Both the position numbers and the translations under genes were made by a program. Shown here piece by piece: positions 33,963-45,789 of a stretch of DNA of 64,000 nt. The notes under the pieces were generated by a model. The model did not search any database. It was not told the origin of the DNA and saw only the letters and a list, made by a program, of their open reading frames with translations. Source of the DNA: Cryptomeria japonica (Eukaryota > Streptophyta > Pinopsida > Cupressales > Cupressaceae); assembly GCF_030272615.1 (NCBI RefSeq), contig NC_081409.1, positions 913,013,840 to 913,077,839 of the forward strand, read 5' to 3'. Within the stretch, counting starts at the first letter, position 1; each line of letters begins with the position of its first letter.

Positions 33963-35457
33963 TGTTGGCATTATGTGAACTGGTATGAGGACATAATGAC
34001 ATTGTAGGTTGTCATTGATGTCAATATGATGAAGAGGTGTGAACCGGCATATGTGAGAACCAGTATAACACTGCGAACCAACATTTGTGCCAAAGTGAAG
34101 CGGTGTGGTTGTTCATGATGAACCGACATATAGTTATGGGAACCGACATATGGAAGTATTGTATGTATTCTCAACTTTAGGGTTTCCGGTTCATGTGATT
34201 CAAGCCTGTGTGGCTCAACCGATGATATTGTGTGATAAGTTAGCATTGTAAAGAAGAACAGATCATGTTTCCACACAAGCCTGTGTGAGTGAAGGATCTT
34301 GCATGAGGGAGATTTTTCCTATCTACCTCGGGAATGTGCAAAGTCTGTAAAATGGTGATAACATGTGATGGGTTATCAGCCACCATAAAATCGGTGCAAA
34401 TGGATGATGGAGAATGTCTTGAGTTTGGATCAAGATCTACTACATTTAGTGCAGTATGCTCAACAATCAGAATTGAACCATTTAAATTCCTTAACTTAAT
34501 AGGTCTAGGATTTAGGGTTTATGCTACCAACCTATCTGTTTTCCTATAAGGTTGATGTTGTGTCTCTTCTTGAGGTTGTTGGTAAAAGTTGTGTGTGTGT
34601 ATCCAAGAGAAGGGATACGTGATTCTTGCCAGACCAAAAGGAGAGAAGTGATACCTGTAGAGTGTAAGTGTAGAAGGTGAAGAGGAGCCTAAGTAGATAT
34701 GCATTGGCATTGAGTGTTGTTACCAAATCATTGTAATACCCGTTGATCTCTAACCACCTCAACAGTTGGAAAATCCCTTAACATGGTAGCTTTAACTGGC
34801 TTGTTGAAAGTCCTTTAATAGGGTAACTCAAAGCTATTGAGTTCGGAATCCTTTAGCTATTGAGCTCTTGAAATCCTCTAACAAGGTAACCTTTAACAGG
34901 GTTTAACCCTTAACTGGGTGATCTCTAATAGGATCTGTTCCTAGCAAAACCTTTTGTAATGTCTCTAATTGGACAAGGCTCCTAATAGAGCAGACTTCTA
35001 AAGAGTTCAAAAATAGCTTGTGGTTATTCATCCCCACCATGGTTTTTCCTAGTTGGGTTTCCACGTGAAAATATGTGTGTCATGTGTGATGCTTTTCTCT
35101 TGTGATGCTTTGCTATTGTCTGTCAAGCATATGATGGTTCTGTGTTTTATGCTTGTCAATAAAACATGTTGAACTAGCTGTTATTATGATCTGATTATAG
35201 ATTACCTATTTATGCATAAGGGTGAAATGGTAGTGTAGTCTTAAGTTGAGTGAAAAGCTAAGTGAGTAACTAGTTAATGCTTGTCTCAGACATTCTTAAC
35301 TTTACCGGTTGCACTCTGTTTCAAACCGGTGTCACTATCTGCCAGCCATTTGAAGTGTCTGCTATCAAACTAGTTTTGGACTATATTTTAGTCTGTACTA
35401 ATTCACCCCCCCCTCTCAGTACTGGTTTGGTACTATTCATTCATCATTAAGTTATCA
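33963..35457 (+). repeat. 5' LTR of copia-2
   Basis: TGTTGGCATTATG to AAGTTATCA. Landmarks: CCATGGTTTTTCCTAGTTGG at 35038-35057, degenerate TTTAAC-GGGT units at 34770-34990, and CACCCCCCCCTCTCAGTACT near 35405. Confidence 0.93.
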
Positions 35458-35459
35458 AT

Positions 35460-35471
35460 TGGTATCAAAGC
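35460..35471 (+). other. primer-binding site, copia-2
   Basis: TGGTATCAAAGC, two bases after the LTR, is one base from TGGTATCAGAGC, the standard initiator-Met-tRNA primer site of plant copia elements. Copia-3 keeps the exact form. Confidence 0.85.
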
Positions 35472-35528
35472 ATTCTCTAGGTCCTTTGTGCTATAAGCTT
35501 AACTGCTTGAGGTAAAGATCCCAATCTA

Positions 35529-38500
35529 ATGATGAAGAGGGAAGGTCCAAAGTTTAACAGAGAAAATTTTAGTATATGGAAAGATTGAATGAAGATATTC
35601 ATCAGAAGCATGGGTGCTCAACACTGGAGCTATGTTGAGACTGTCTATGTTGCTCCTACTAGTACCCTTACCGATGACCAAAAGAGAAAGATGCAGGAGA
35701 ATGGGTAGGTCATGGAAGCCCTAATCAGTAGTTTATGTAACATTGAGTTTATTAATGTTCGGGATAAGGTAAATCCCAAAGAGGTATGGGACACTCTTGA
35801 AAATACCTATGGTGGTGATGAGCATGTAAAATAGACTAAGGAAGAAAGCCTTAGAGGGAAGTTTGAAGATATGCGGATAGTTGAAGGTGAGACCATTCAA
35901 TAGAATGGATTAAGGATCAAAACCGTTGTTGCAGATATCAAGAGTGCAGGTGGTAAAATAGAAGATGCCATTGTTGTAAGAAAAGTCCTGAGATCCCTAT
36001 TGCCGGTATATGCAATAAGGGTTGCTGCTATTCAGGAACTGAGATCAATAGACAAGACTAAGGTATTCTTAGACTCCATCATAGCAAAGTTGACAGCCTA
36101 TGAGCTAAATAGTTTTGATGGCAGTGTTCAAAAGACTGAATCAGCTTTTAAGGCTTCTGCTATACCATCCAGAAAAGGAAAAGAAGCTAGCACTAGTGGT
36201 GAACCAAGATAGAGCATAGAAATGGATGATGAGGAGATTTTGATGGCATTTGAAGCTCTCCTTGCCAGGAAACTTCCTAAAGGAACCAACAAATACAAAG
36301 GTAAGCTACCTTTGAAATGCTTTTCTTGCAACTGGATAGGACATATTGCTGTAAATTGTCCTAATGGTGACAATAAGGACAAACCGAAAAGGTTCAAGAA
36401 ATTCAAAGGAGGAAACCAAAGAAACTGTTTTGTGGCAGTTGATGAAGGTGTCATAGATGAAGAATCAGAGGATGAAGAAAATGAAGATATTGTGTTTGTT
36501 GTTGTCAAGGAAGATGTGTTAGACAAGAAGGCTCTTGTCTCCTGGTTTGATAATTCCAATGATTGGATCATTGACAATGGCTATTCTCACCATATGACTG
36601 GTGACCAGAGCAAGTTTCTATCCTTGGAGGAGTATGATGGTGGTGTGGTTCACTTTGGAAATGATGCACCATGCATGGTCAAAGGCAAAGGGTCCATCTC
36701 TCTAAATGGAAAGAGTAGTGCTAACAATGTGTATTGGGTTGATGGTCTTAGACACAACCTTCTGAGTGTTGCCTAGCTTAATGACAATGGCCTCACTCTG
36801 AAATTCAAGAATGGAATTTGCATAATCAAAGGAAAGAATGGTGAATTGGTGGGCATCGGCATGCAGACAAAAGGTAACCTATTTCATTTGAATGCAAATA
36901 TAAGTACATGTCTTATGGCTAAATTTGATGATAGCTGGATATGGCATAGGAGACTCTGCCATGTAAACTTTGATAACATTGTGAAAGCTAGTAAGATCAA
37001 GGCAGTTAGAGGATTGCTGGTGCTAAACAAACCAGATAATACCTTTTGTAGAGAGTGTTAATTGGGGAAAATGTCTTCCTCAACCTTTAAAGGTAAATCT
37101 TTCACTACTGACAACTTGCTTGATCTTTTGCATACTGATTTGTGTGGTCCTATGAAAACTAGGAGTGTGCAGGGTGATAGGTACTTCATGATTCTCACTG
37201 ATGACTATTCAAGAATGATGTGGGTCACATTCTTGAAAGACAAGTCTAAAGCCTTTGTAAAGTTTAAAGCTTTCAGAGCATTAGTGGAGAAGGAAAGCGG
37301 TAAAAGGATCAAGTGTTTGAGAACTGATCAAGGAGGGGAATTCACTTTCGGTGAATTCAACAAGTACTGTGAAGAACATGGAATCAAGAGGCAATTGTCT
37401 GCTCCCCAGACTCCATAGAAGAATGGCCTAGCAGAGAGGAATAACCAGACTGTGGTTGAAGTAGCTAGGACCATGTTGATTCAAGCAAAGGTAGCTCACA
37501 CCTTTTGGAGAGAAGCGATGAGTATTGTAGTCTACACAATGAACCGGGTACTCATCAAGAAAGGTAAGGAGAAAAGTCCTTATGAGTATTGGACCGGTAA
37601 GACACCTATGGTTAGTTACTTTAGAGTGTTTGGTAGCAAATGCTACATCAAGAGGAGTGAACACCAGAGCAAATTTGATGCGAAATGTGATGAGGGAATA
37701 TTCCTTGGATATTCCACCAAGAGCAAAGCTCTCAAGTGTTTCAACAATAGGACTCAGAGAATTATGGAAAGCATCAATGTAAGATTTGATGAAACCTCTG
37801 AGAAAACTGAGGAAACCGGTAGTGAGCAAGTGGTAAACGAAATGGTTGCAACCTTCTGGGAACCGGTTGTCAGTCAACCGAGTACTAGTAACAATGTTCC
37901 TACACTGGAAAATATAGATATTGATACTGATGGAGATGAGGATGAAGAAGAAAAGAAAGAGGAATCCATCAAGACCATTCCTCGGTATGTCAAGCTGAAT
38001 CATGATCCTAATCAGATCATAGGAGATAAGGATGTAGGAATCCTTACAAGAAGAAAGGTCAAAGAAAACTCATGTATGATCTCTGAATTTGAGCCTAAAT
38101 CATTCAAAGAGGCACATAAAGATGAAGATTGGATCAAGGCAATGGAAGAGGAACTTGACCAGATTGAGAAAAATGGTACATGGTCTTTGGTACCCAAATC
38201 GGAGCATAGATATGTCATTGGTACCAAATGGGTCTTCAGAAATAAGCTAAATGAGGATGGCACAGTGATTAGAAACAAAGCCAGATTGGTATGCAAAGGA
38301 TATGCCCAAGAAGAAGGAGAAGACTATGGTGAAACCTTTTCTCCTGTAGCCAGATTGGAAGAAGTTCATATGTTTCTTGCATATGCAGCTTTTAAGGGCT
38401 TCAAAGTATATCAAATGGATGTAAAATATGTATTCCTAAATGGTGTATTGGAAGAGGAGGTGTATATAGAGCAACCATATGGGTTTGCCCTATCTGAAGA

Positions 38501-39626
38501 TAGTGACATGGTATGTATACTACATAAAGCCTTATATGGGCTAAAGGAGGCACCTAGAGCATCATATGAATGCCTGCATTCCCATCTTGTGAAGATTGGA
38601 TTTGAGAGAACAAGTGAAGATAGAAATATCTACTTTTTTTCTGAAGGAGATCAGATCCTGATTTGTGAGGTATTTGTTGATGACATTATCTTTGGTGGAA
38701 ATGAAAAGATGATTCATGAATTTGTAGATGAAATGAAGAAAGAGTTTGAGATGTCACTCATAAGGGAGATTAAGTTCTTCATTGGACTATAGATCCAGTA
38801 GATGAAGGATGGAATCTTTATCACTCAGTCCAAGTATGTCAAAGAGGTGTTGAAGACCTTTGGCATGGAAGATAGCAAACCGGTTGGTACACTGATGGTG
38901 ACCAGTTGTAAACTATCCAAAGAGGATGACTCTGCATTGGTTGATGAGAAGGAATATCGATCAATGATTGGTAAGTTGCATTATGTAGTGCATGGCAGAC
39001 CAGATATTGCACATGTAGTTGGCATTATTGCAAGATTCTAGAAAAGTCCAAGAGAATCCCACTTGGTTGCATTCAAGCGGATTCTTCGGTATTTGAAAGT
39101 AACTATTGACTATGGGTTATGGTATCCATACAATAATGATTTTAACTTGAAAGTGTTCATAGATGCTGATTGGGTTGGTAATGTAGATGACTGGAAGAGC
39201 ACAACCGGTGGTGCATTCTTCCTTGGTGGTAGACTAGTCTCATGGATGAGTAAAAAGAAAAGTTGTATCTCTCAGTCTATAGCAGAAGCAAAGTATGTTG
39301 CAGCTTTCATGAATTGCATTTAGACAATTTGGATGAAGAATGTATTGAATGGCTTCAAAGTTCCTGTATCTGAACCAATAAGTATATTTTGTGACAACAC
39401 TAGTGCAATTAATATCTCCAAGAATCTAGTTTTACATTCTGGAACCAAGCACTTTGAGCTTAAGTATCATTTCTTGAGGGAAAAGTTTCAGAACAAAGAG
39501 ATTGCACTGGAGCATGTTTCTAGTAAGGAGCAGTTAGCAGACATATTTACCAAGTCTCTCCCAAAGACTACATTCATATACTTAAGAGGTGAATTAGGGG
39601 TACTTCCCCTTCAAGAGGTAAACTAA
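35529..39626 (+). pseudogene. copia gag-pol polyprotein, copia-2, broken
   Basis: Domains in order: gag from MMKREGPKFN; zinc knuckle CFSCNWIGHIAVNC (36318-36359, C-x2-C-x4-H-x4-C intact); protease DNGYSHHMTG (36573, where copia-3 keeps DNGCSHHMT); integrase with the zinc-binding histidines WHRRLCH, then LLHTDLCGPM, DDYSRMMWV, RTDQGGEF and NGLAERN; reverse transcriptase from GTKWVFRNK through FVDDIIFGG (38671-38697); RNase H with DADW and ADIFTK. The longest uninterrupted piece is 37452-38792. Stops include those near 35586, 35707, 35832, 35902, 36210, 36774, 37059, 37416, 38790, 38799, 39039 and 39321, and most look like CAA/CAG to TAA/TAG changes. Reading frame is otherwise kept, so point mutation rather than indels killed it. 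Confidence 0.95.
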
Positions 39627-39691
39627 AAGCATATGCTCCACATCAGTCAGGTATTGCATAGTCAAATTTATTTTGGATTGATGTTTTGAAG

Positions 39692-39719
39692 GATGCTACT
39701 CCTCAGGGGGAGTAGCATC
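39692..39719 (+). other. perfect 3'-UTR hairpin, copia-2
   Basis: GATGCTACTCC pairs perfectly with GGAGTAGCATC (11 bp) around TCAGGG, between the pol stop and the polypurine tract. It is partly conserved in copia-1 and copia-3. Confidence 0.75.
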
Positions 39720-39857
39720 ATGGAACATGGTAGCTTGTGCCTCCACTTTGGCATTGTTGTCAAAGGGATAAAAGATGTGAAGTGGAGAAGATATCTGGAA
39801 GTATTGGGGGAGAAGATGTGAAGCAGAGAGATATCTTTGTATATTGCCATCAATGCC

Positions 39858-39869
39858 AAAGGGGGAGAT
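39858..39869 (+). other. polypurine tract, copia-2
   Basis: AAAGGGGGAGAT abuts the 3' LTR start TGTTGGCATTATG. Confidence 0.9.
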
Positions 39870-41354
39870 TGTTGGCATTATGTGAACCAGTATGCGGACA
39901 TAATGACATTGTAGGTTGTCATTGATGTCAATATGATGAAGAGGTGTGAACCGGCATATGTGAGAACTGGTATAACACTATGAACCAACATTTGTGCCAA
40001 AGTGAAGTGGTGTGCTTGTTCATGATGAACCGACACATAGTTATAGGAACCGGCATATGGAAGTATTGTATGTAGTCTCAACTTTAGGGTTTCTGGTCCA
40101 TGTGCTTCAAGCCTGTGTGGCTCAACCAATGATATTGTGTGATGAGTTAGCATTGTAAAGAAGAACAGATCGTGTTGCCACGCAAGCCTATGTGAGTGAA
40201 GGATCTTGCATGAGGGAGATTGTTCCGGGAATGTGCGAAGTTTGTAAAACGGTGATAACATGTGATGGGTTATCAGCCGCCATAAAATTAGTGCAAATGG
40301 ACGATGGAGAATGTCTTGAGTTTGAATCAAGATCTGCTGCATTTAGTGTAGTATGCTCAATAGTCAGAATTGAACCGTTTGAATTCCTTAACCTAATAGG
40401 TTTAGGGTTTAGGGTTTATGCTACCGACCTATCTATTTTCCTATAAGGTCAATGTTGTGTCTCTTCCTGAGGTTGTTGGCAAAAGTTGTGTGTGTGTATC
40501 CAAGAGAAGGGACACATGATTCTTGCCAGACTAAAAGGAGAGAAGTGATACCTACAGAGTGTAAGTGTAGAAGGTAAAGAGGAGCCTAAGCAGATCTGCA
40601 TTGGCATTGAGTGTTGTTACCAGATCATTGTAATACCTGTTGATCTCTAGCCACCTCAACAGTTGGAAAATCCCTTAACAGGGTAGCCTTAACCGGCTTG
40701 CTGAAAATCCTTTAACAAGGTAACTCAGAGCTACTGAGTTTAGAATCCTTTAGCTATTGAGTTCTTGAAATCCTCTAACAAGGTAACCTTTAACAGGGTT
40801 TAACCCTTAACTGGGTGATCTCTAACAGGATCGGTTCCTAGTAGAACCTTTTGTAATGTCTCTAATCGGACAAGGCTCCTAATAGAGCGGACTTCTAAAG
40901 AGTTCAAAAAAAACTTGTGGGTATTCATCCCCACCATGGTTTTTCCCAGTTGGGTTTCCACGTGAAAAATATGTGTGTCATGTGTGATGCTTTTATCTTG
41001 TGATGCTTTGCTATTGTTTGTCAAGCATATGATGGTTCTGTGTTTTATGCCTGTTAATAAAACATGTTGAACTAGCCGTTATTATGATCTGATGATAGAT
41101 TACTTGTTTATGCATAAGGGTGAAATGGTAGTGTAGTCTCGAGTTGAGTGAAAAGCTAAGTGAGTAACCGGTTAATGCTTGTCTCAGACATTCTTAACTT
41201 TACTGGTTGCACTCTGTTTCAAACTAGTGTCACTGTCTGCTAGTCATTTGAAGTGTCTACTATCAAACCGGTTTTGGACTATATTTTAGTCTATACTGAT
41301 TCACCCCCCCTCTCAGTATCGGTTTGGTACTATTCGTTCATCATTAAGTTATCA
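39870..41354 (+). repeat. 3' LTR of copia-2
   Basis: About 1485 bp, matching the 5' LTR throughout. It has an 11-bp deletion near 40226 relative to the 5' LTR. It contains GGTTTAGGGTTTAGGGTTTA (40399-40418), a telomere-like short run. The last 14 bases are duplicated downstream (see the 273-bp repeat). Confidence 0.93.
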
Positions 41355-41886
41355 CAACATTCCCCAGCAGATTCACCATTTTTGTTGGTGACTCAAATGG
41401 GATAATCTCAACTATATATTAAGCAAATATTTTTTACTAGAGATTATTTACAGTTTATATTCCCCAGCAAAGTCACCATTTTTGTTGGTTCCCAAAATAA
41501 ACAAGTTTACACTGCCACAAGGCAGATACCAAGCTATTATGTTCAAAAATATCTATGGAAAGCTACTTCCAACTATCAATATCCTTCAGGCTTGGATCAA
41601 CATCAACAAGTTATCATTAAGTTATCACAACATTCCCCAGCAGATTCACCATTTTTGTTGGTGACTCAAATGGGATAATCTCAACTATATATTAAGCAAA
41701 TATTTTTTACTAGAGATTATTTACAATTTATATTCCCCAGCAAAGTCACCATTTTTGTTGGTTCCCAAAATAAACAAGTTTACACTGCCACAGGGCAGAT
41801 ACCAAGCTATTATGTTCAAAAATATCTATGGAAAGCTACTTCCAACTATCAATATCCTTCAGGCTTGGATCAACATCAACAAGGAT
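41341..41886. repeat. 273-bp tandem duplication spanning the copia-2 end
   Basis: Positions 41341-41613 and 41614-41886 are nearly identical. Each unit begins TCATTAAGTTATCACAACAT, that is, the last 14 bases of the copia-2 LTR, the CAACA duplication and then the host element's leader, primer site and first LTR bases. The duplication therefore arose after copia-2 inserted. Confidence 0.92.
41734..41751 (-). other. primer-binding site of gag-only element
   Basis: The minus strand reads TGGTGACTTTGCTGGGGA just inside the LTR end CCAACA. A second copy lies at 41461-41478 because of the tandem duplication. It resembles TGGCGACTC-GCTGGGGA primer sites of some plant gypsy elements, though this is from memory and not tested. 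Confidence 0.55.
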
Positions 41887-42770
41887 ACAAGATCCTTCTA
41901 CACTTCGGGCTCTGCAAAACCTGGGAGGGTAATCCCTTTAGTGAACTTCCAGATCTCTACAATAGTATTTAGGAATTTACTGAAAAACAAAGCAGATTAT
42001 CTCATAAAAGGACTCAACAAAAAGGGAGAATTCTCAAGGATGGCAAGTCCTTCCATGATCCTCAACCTTAGGTCAAAGCATGAGATGAGTAGGACTTATT
42101 TCAGAAAATACATGAAAAATTAATAATGATATTCTAATATTTAAAAGATTCATCAGTTAAAACTGAAACAAGGCTGATTAATAAAGTTGGTTACAAGCAG
42201 TGATTAGTGCTTTACTCCATTGGGCTCCTGAAAGATATAAAATGTTAACATGAAAATGTGACAAAATTTGATCGGATAACATAAGATCCAAGATAATACT
42301 GCCTTACAATATATCTCATTTGTAATCCCAACCCAAAACTACTTATCTAAAATCCTTGCACAAGCCCTATCATTCTGCAACTCTATTTAAGCAATTTAAT
42401 TGACCCCTTGGGCCGAAGCATAAACGGAAAGCTATACATCACAACATTGCACTAAATGAAATAAACCCTTGATTGATTTCATTAAAAAAATGATAGAATC
42501 ATGCAATGCAGAGAAAAGAGTCAGAATTATGTTTTATTTGAATAAAATTCTATCTCTTTCATAGGATAAAATTTACATATAACTCATTTAAGAACTTGTG
42601 TAGAACTTGACACTAGAACATTTATTTATTTACTTTGTAAAATACTTTACAGCTTGTTCGCTTCACCTAGAATCACTACTGGAAACGGACTAGGAAAAAC
42701 CCAAGGAACAAGAAAATTGAACCTACAAAACATTCCCAAAAAATCTGAACCCTTCTTCTGGCCACGATTT

Positions 42771-42782
42771 CCCTTTTTATAG
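42771..42782 (-). promoter_or_regulatory. TATA-like box in long LTR
   Basis: Minus-strand CTATAAAAAGGG is conserved with the solo LTR copy at 13615-13624. Confidence 0.5.
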
Positions 42783-44197
42783 AAGAAAGGGAGCAACAAG
42801 CTTCTAGCCAGAAGACACATGTCAACCACAGATTCATTCTTTACAACTAGGTCTAAAAGGCCATATGCAATTCTGTTACAGATATATTACCATATCCATG
42901 TGTTGGAACCTATGAATCATCATTCTTAACTAAAAATTGGTAGGAGCAAAACCATTTGAGCCATGTCGTTATTGCCTTGACACCTTTGGATGGAGTGTGA
43001 GATGTTGCACTTCTTTCCTATAGAGAATTTCCCTTCTAGGAAAGGAAACTAGGTCCCATCAAGAAGAAAAGTCACCTCCACAATAGAAGAGGAGCTCAAG
43101 ACTTCATGCCCAGGATCAAAGAAAGGGGAAGGAGGAGCTACAGGGGAAACATAATATGGTGGGGAGGGGTCACAACTTCCATGCAGCCACATGGATGATT
43201 TGCTTCCACTCCCTACCCAAACATGTTCCTTTTTCATTCCTCTGCGGGCTCTCACTCAGAACCCCCTTCCATCCAGTGGTAGAGTAGAAGTAGAGGTTGT
43301 GCCATACGTGGGATTTCTTCATAAGAAAAGGATTTCATGCCCCCTTTGGCAATCCTCCCCACTTTCACATCCCCTCTAGCAATAGACATACTCACACATG
43401 AGAGAAAACATACATTTGGTATCATAGAGCATATATCAACTCCATTTATGACCTTGCTCAAACATCATTCTCCTTGCAGAAGAAAGAACTGCACTCATAA
43501 AATAGAAAGGCTTCATTTTCTCCTACTAGTTTGGTTACCACCTTGCTGTATTTATAGTTAAAAACACTTCATCTAGTAGTGCATGTTCATGAAAACATCA
43601 TTTTGGTGCTCTTAATTCAACCTACCATCTATGGATAGTAGAATTCATGCCTATCACATCAACTGTATTTTCTTGTCAAGGCTCATCTGATGCGAGTGGT
43701 TTTATCTTGATTTTATTCTTCCTTTAGTTTACAGTCTTCTATTTTTAGGATCCCTGTAAGAAAGAAATCTTTGAATTCATCAGAGAACTCATGATCCATC
43801 ATATCTAAACTTGAAAGTAATCGTGATCCTTTCACATCTCGTAGATATTGTCCTTGCCTTGTCAAGATAGTCCTTTACTCAAAAAGGACCTCGCACAAGC
43901 TTCCTCAGGGGTGAGTCGACATTCAAAACTTCAAACTCATCACCATCAATCTTAAGTCAACAAGTCTGCATCCTATTCATCCTATCTTTCCCACGTGGGA
44001 TACGACCAATATCTTTAATGATCCCTTTTAATTTCAAATTTGAAATTGAGCCGCAGATCTTTCCCAACCTAGAAAATCTAATGATCATTATTTGTCGATG
44101 CGACATTTGACCTTCCATCTATATTTGTGGACCCACAAAGTCATGACTAATCAACACCATATCATCTTTTGACCAGACTCTATCAGTGGCCCCACCG

Positions 44198-45008
44198 TGT
44201 TGGTATTCTACACTCCTATGAGAATAGTTGATGTTATCATTGATGGCAACCATCTGGTAACTAACTGGCAAGTCACCAGAAATTGGTTTCTACATGCCCG
44301 ACATCATAAAATTCATAGACCAGTAGATACCGGTACCGACATGCACTTCACAAACATTTAGATTACATCGGCAACAAAGCATACTAGCACTCCAGCCGAC
44401 ATGGGATAAAGTTTTGTTTATATGAATTATTTTGTAATATAATTATCTTTTGTAAGCCGACATGGTATATTGTAAAAGACTCATATATGTATGAGATCTT
44501 ATGTCATTTTGGAATTAAAAAAATGTATACGCGAATATTGTATAAGGTGATATAGTTGATAGTGAAGGTTTTAGTAATAGACTGAGCTTAAACTGGTATT
44601 GAACCTAGCATGAGAGATGTTGTTTTGAGCAGTACAATGTATTGGATTTGATAATCCATTTTGTAGTCAGTGTGACTCTTTATTGACCAGTGAGCTTTAG
44701 GCTATTGGGCTCCCTGCATGTGCAAGCCCCTCACTGTAAGTAGTATTTATTCATTGGCCAGTGACTAAATATTGTGGGTCACAAATCCAATCGAGGTTTT
44801 TCCCACACCGGGTTTCCTCGTTAAATATCTTGTGTTATGGTGTGTTTCTATGCTATCTCTATTATTTTTGTTTATTGCAATAATTCTTATCTACCGGTAC
44901 ACTGTTTTTGGATGTACAGATATAAATAAGTTTAATTATTCTGCTAACCAGTTAGACACTAATTCACCCCCCCTCTCAGTGTCTTTGGGACTGTTATTGA
45001 ATCTAACA
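44198..45008 (+). repeat. solo copia LTR, second copy
   Basis: About 811 bp, TGTTGGTATTC to AATCTAACA, the same family as 17412-18209. The flanks are CACCG (44193-44197) and CATTG (45009-45013). The two differences look like C-to-T changes. The left LTR shows the unoccupied site at about 18394 (CCCCACCATAGGTC). Confidence 0.82.
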
Positions 45009-45789
45009 CATTGTAGGTCTTCCTGGTCATCTCGGGACACATGGTATCATCTTGTGATGCCATGGTCCATAACCTCCTTGCAACTTCCGTCGCGGGGATA
45101 TGGGGGTCGTCGGATCTGTTCACACTTTATTTCTCTGCACAGGGCCCATTAACCCTTTTAGAATTAAAAGTTAGGCACCTTTTTATGTCAAAACATAACA
45201 TCGCCATTCATCTTGAACACGTGCCAATTGATAGGACTATTAGTAAACTAATTTTTACGACTTGGAAATCGACGACACAAAGCTTCGGCGGGTTACACCA
45301 CCAGCTTATCATTTTCTACTGAAGGCACGTGGCATGATCTTGTGATGTCACAATCTTTATCTTCACTACACTTTCAACCACATGGGAGCACAAAATGTCA
45401 GATCTGTTATGTTTTTATCAACTGACCGAAATACTTAGAAATTTAAACTTATGAATAATGCTAGCGTGGGCACAAATATTAAAAGAGACTAACTATAGCA
45501 AAAATTTTGCACACGACTTTAGGAAAATCATTTCTAAAACCGGTCTACCACAACTTAGTGCTTAGGAAATGAAAAGGCCCCGCCCATGGTAAACAAACCT
45601 CAGTTGCAGTGGGAAAAAGTAATGATGAGATATATCATTGCTAGGGTTTTCTTCACAAGACAATATAAATTTTGATAAACCCAAAACCTTAGATCTTGAA
45701 CCTTGATAGAGGATGCAAATAAAACTAGAAAAATAACTATTTAAGCTCAAAATTAAAAATTCTCATGCAATAAATTTCCAGGGCTATCA

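Larger units (their letters stand above)
33963..41354 (+). mobile_element. copia-2: complete-length Ty1/copia element
   Basis: Perfect 5-bp duplications CAACA at 33958-33962 and 41355-41359. Both LTRs, the primer site, all pol domains and the polypurine tract are present. Length is about 7.4 kb. By eye the LTRs differ at roughly a dozen of the first 190 positions, mostly transitions, so the insertion is not recent. It lies in the leader of the gag-only element. Many stops make it coding-dead. Confidence 0.95.
16575..45789 (-). mobile_element. gag-only LTR element with very long LTRs, multiply interrupted
   Basis: Read on the minus strand: 5' LTR (45789 to 41756), primer site, leader (41733 to 41355, then 33962 to 33126), gag pseudogene (33125 to 31188), about 570 bp of 3' sequence, then a 3' LTR (30617 back to 16575, incomplete). 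Gypsy A sits in the left LTR, copia-2 in the leader and a solo copia LTR in each LTR. No protease, integrase or reverse transcriptase is present, so it could only move using proteins of another element. Weak points are that no polypurine tract is evident at 30618 and the outer left end is missing, so the pairing of the two LTRs is inferred from their homology and the order of parts. Confidence 0.6.
41756..45789 (-). repeat. right (5') LTR of gag-only element
   Basis: On the minus strand it starts TGATAGCCCTGG (45789) and ends CCAACA (41756). Without the solo copia LTR (44198-45008) it is about 3.2 kb, the size of the solo LTR at 12597-15813. The shared blocks are in the same order. A TATA box is at 42771-42782. 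Confidence 0.75.

Noticed and set aside
37428-38296. Long antisense frames opposite copia pol (also at 4108-4695 and 54219-54923)
   Set aside because: They are reverse-strand shadows of the acidic pol region and recur only because pol is conserved.
41482-42123. Two frames starting MLVPKINKFTLPQ as a gene pair
   Set aside because: They are the two units of the 273-bp tandem duplication within an LTR edge, without a domain.
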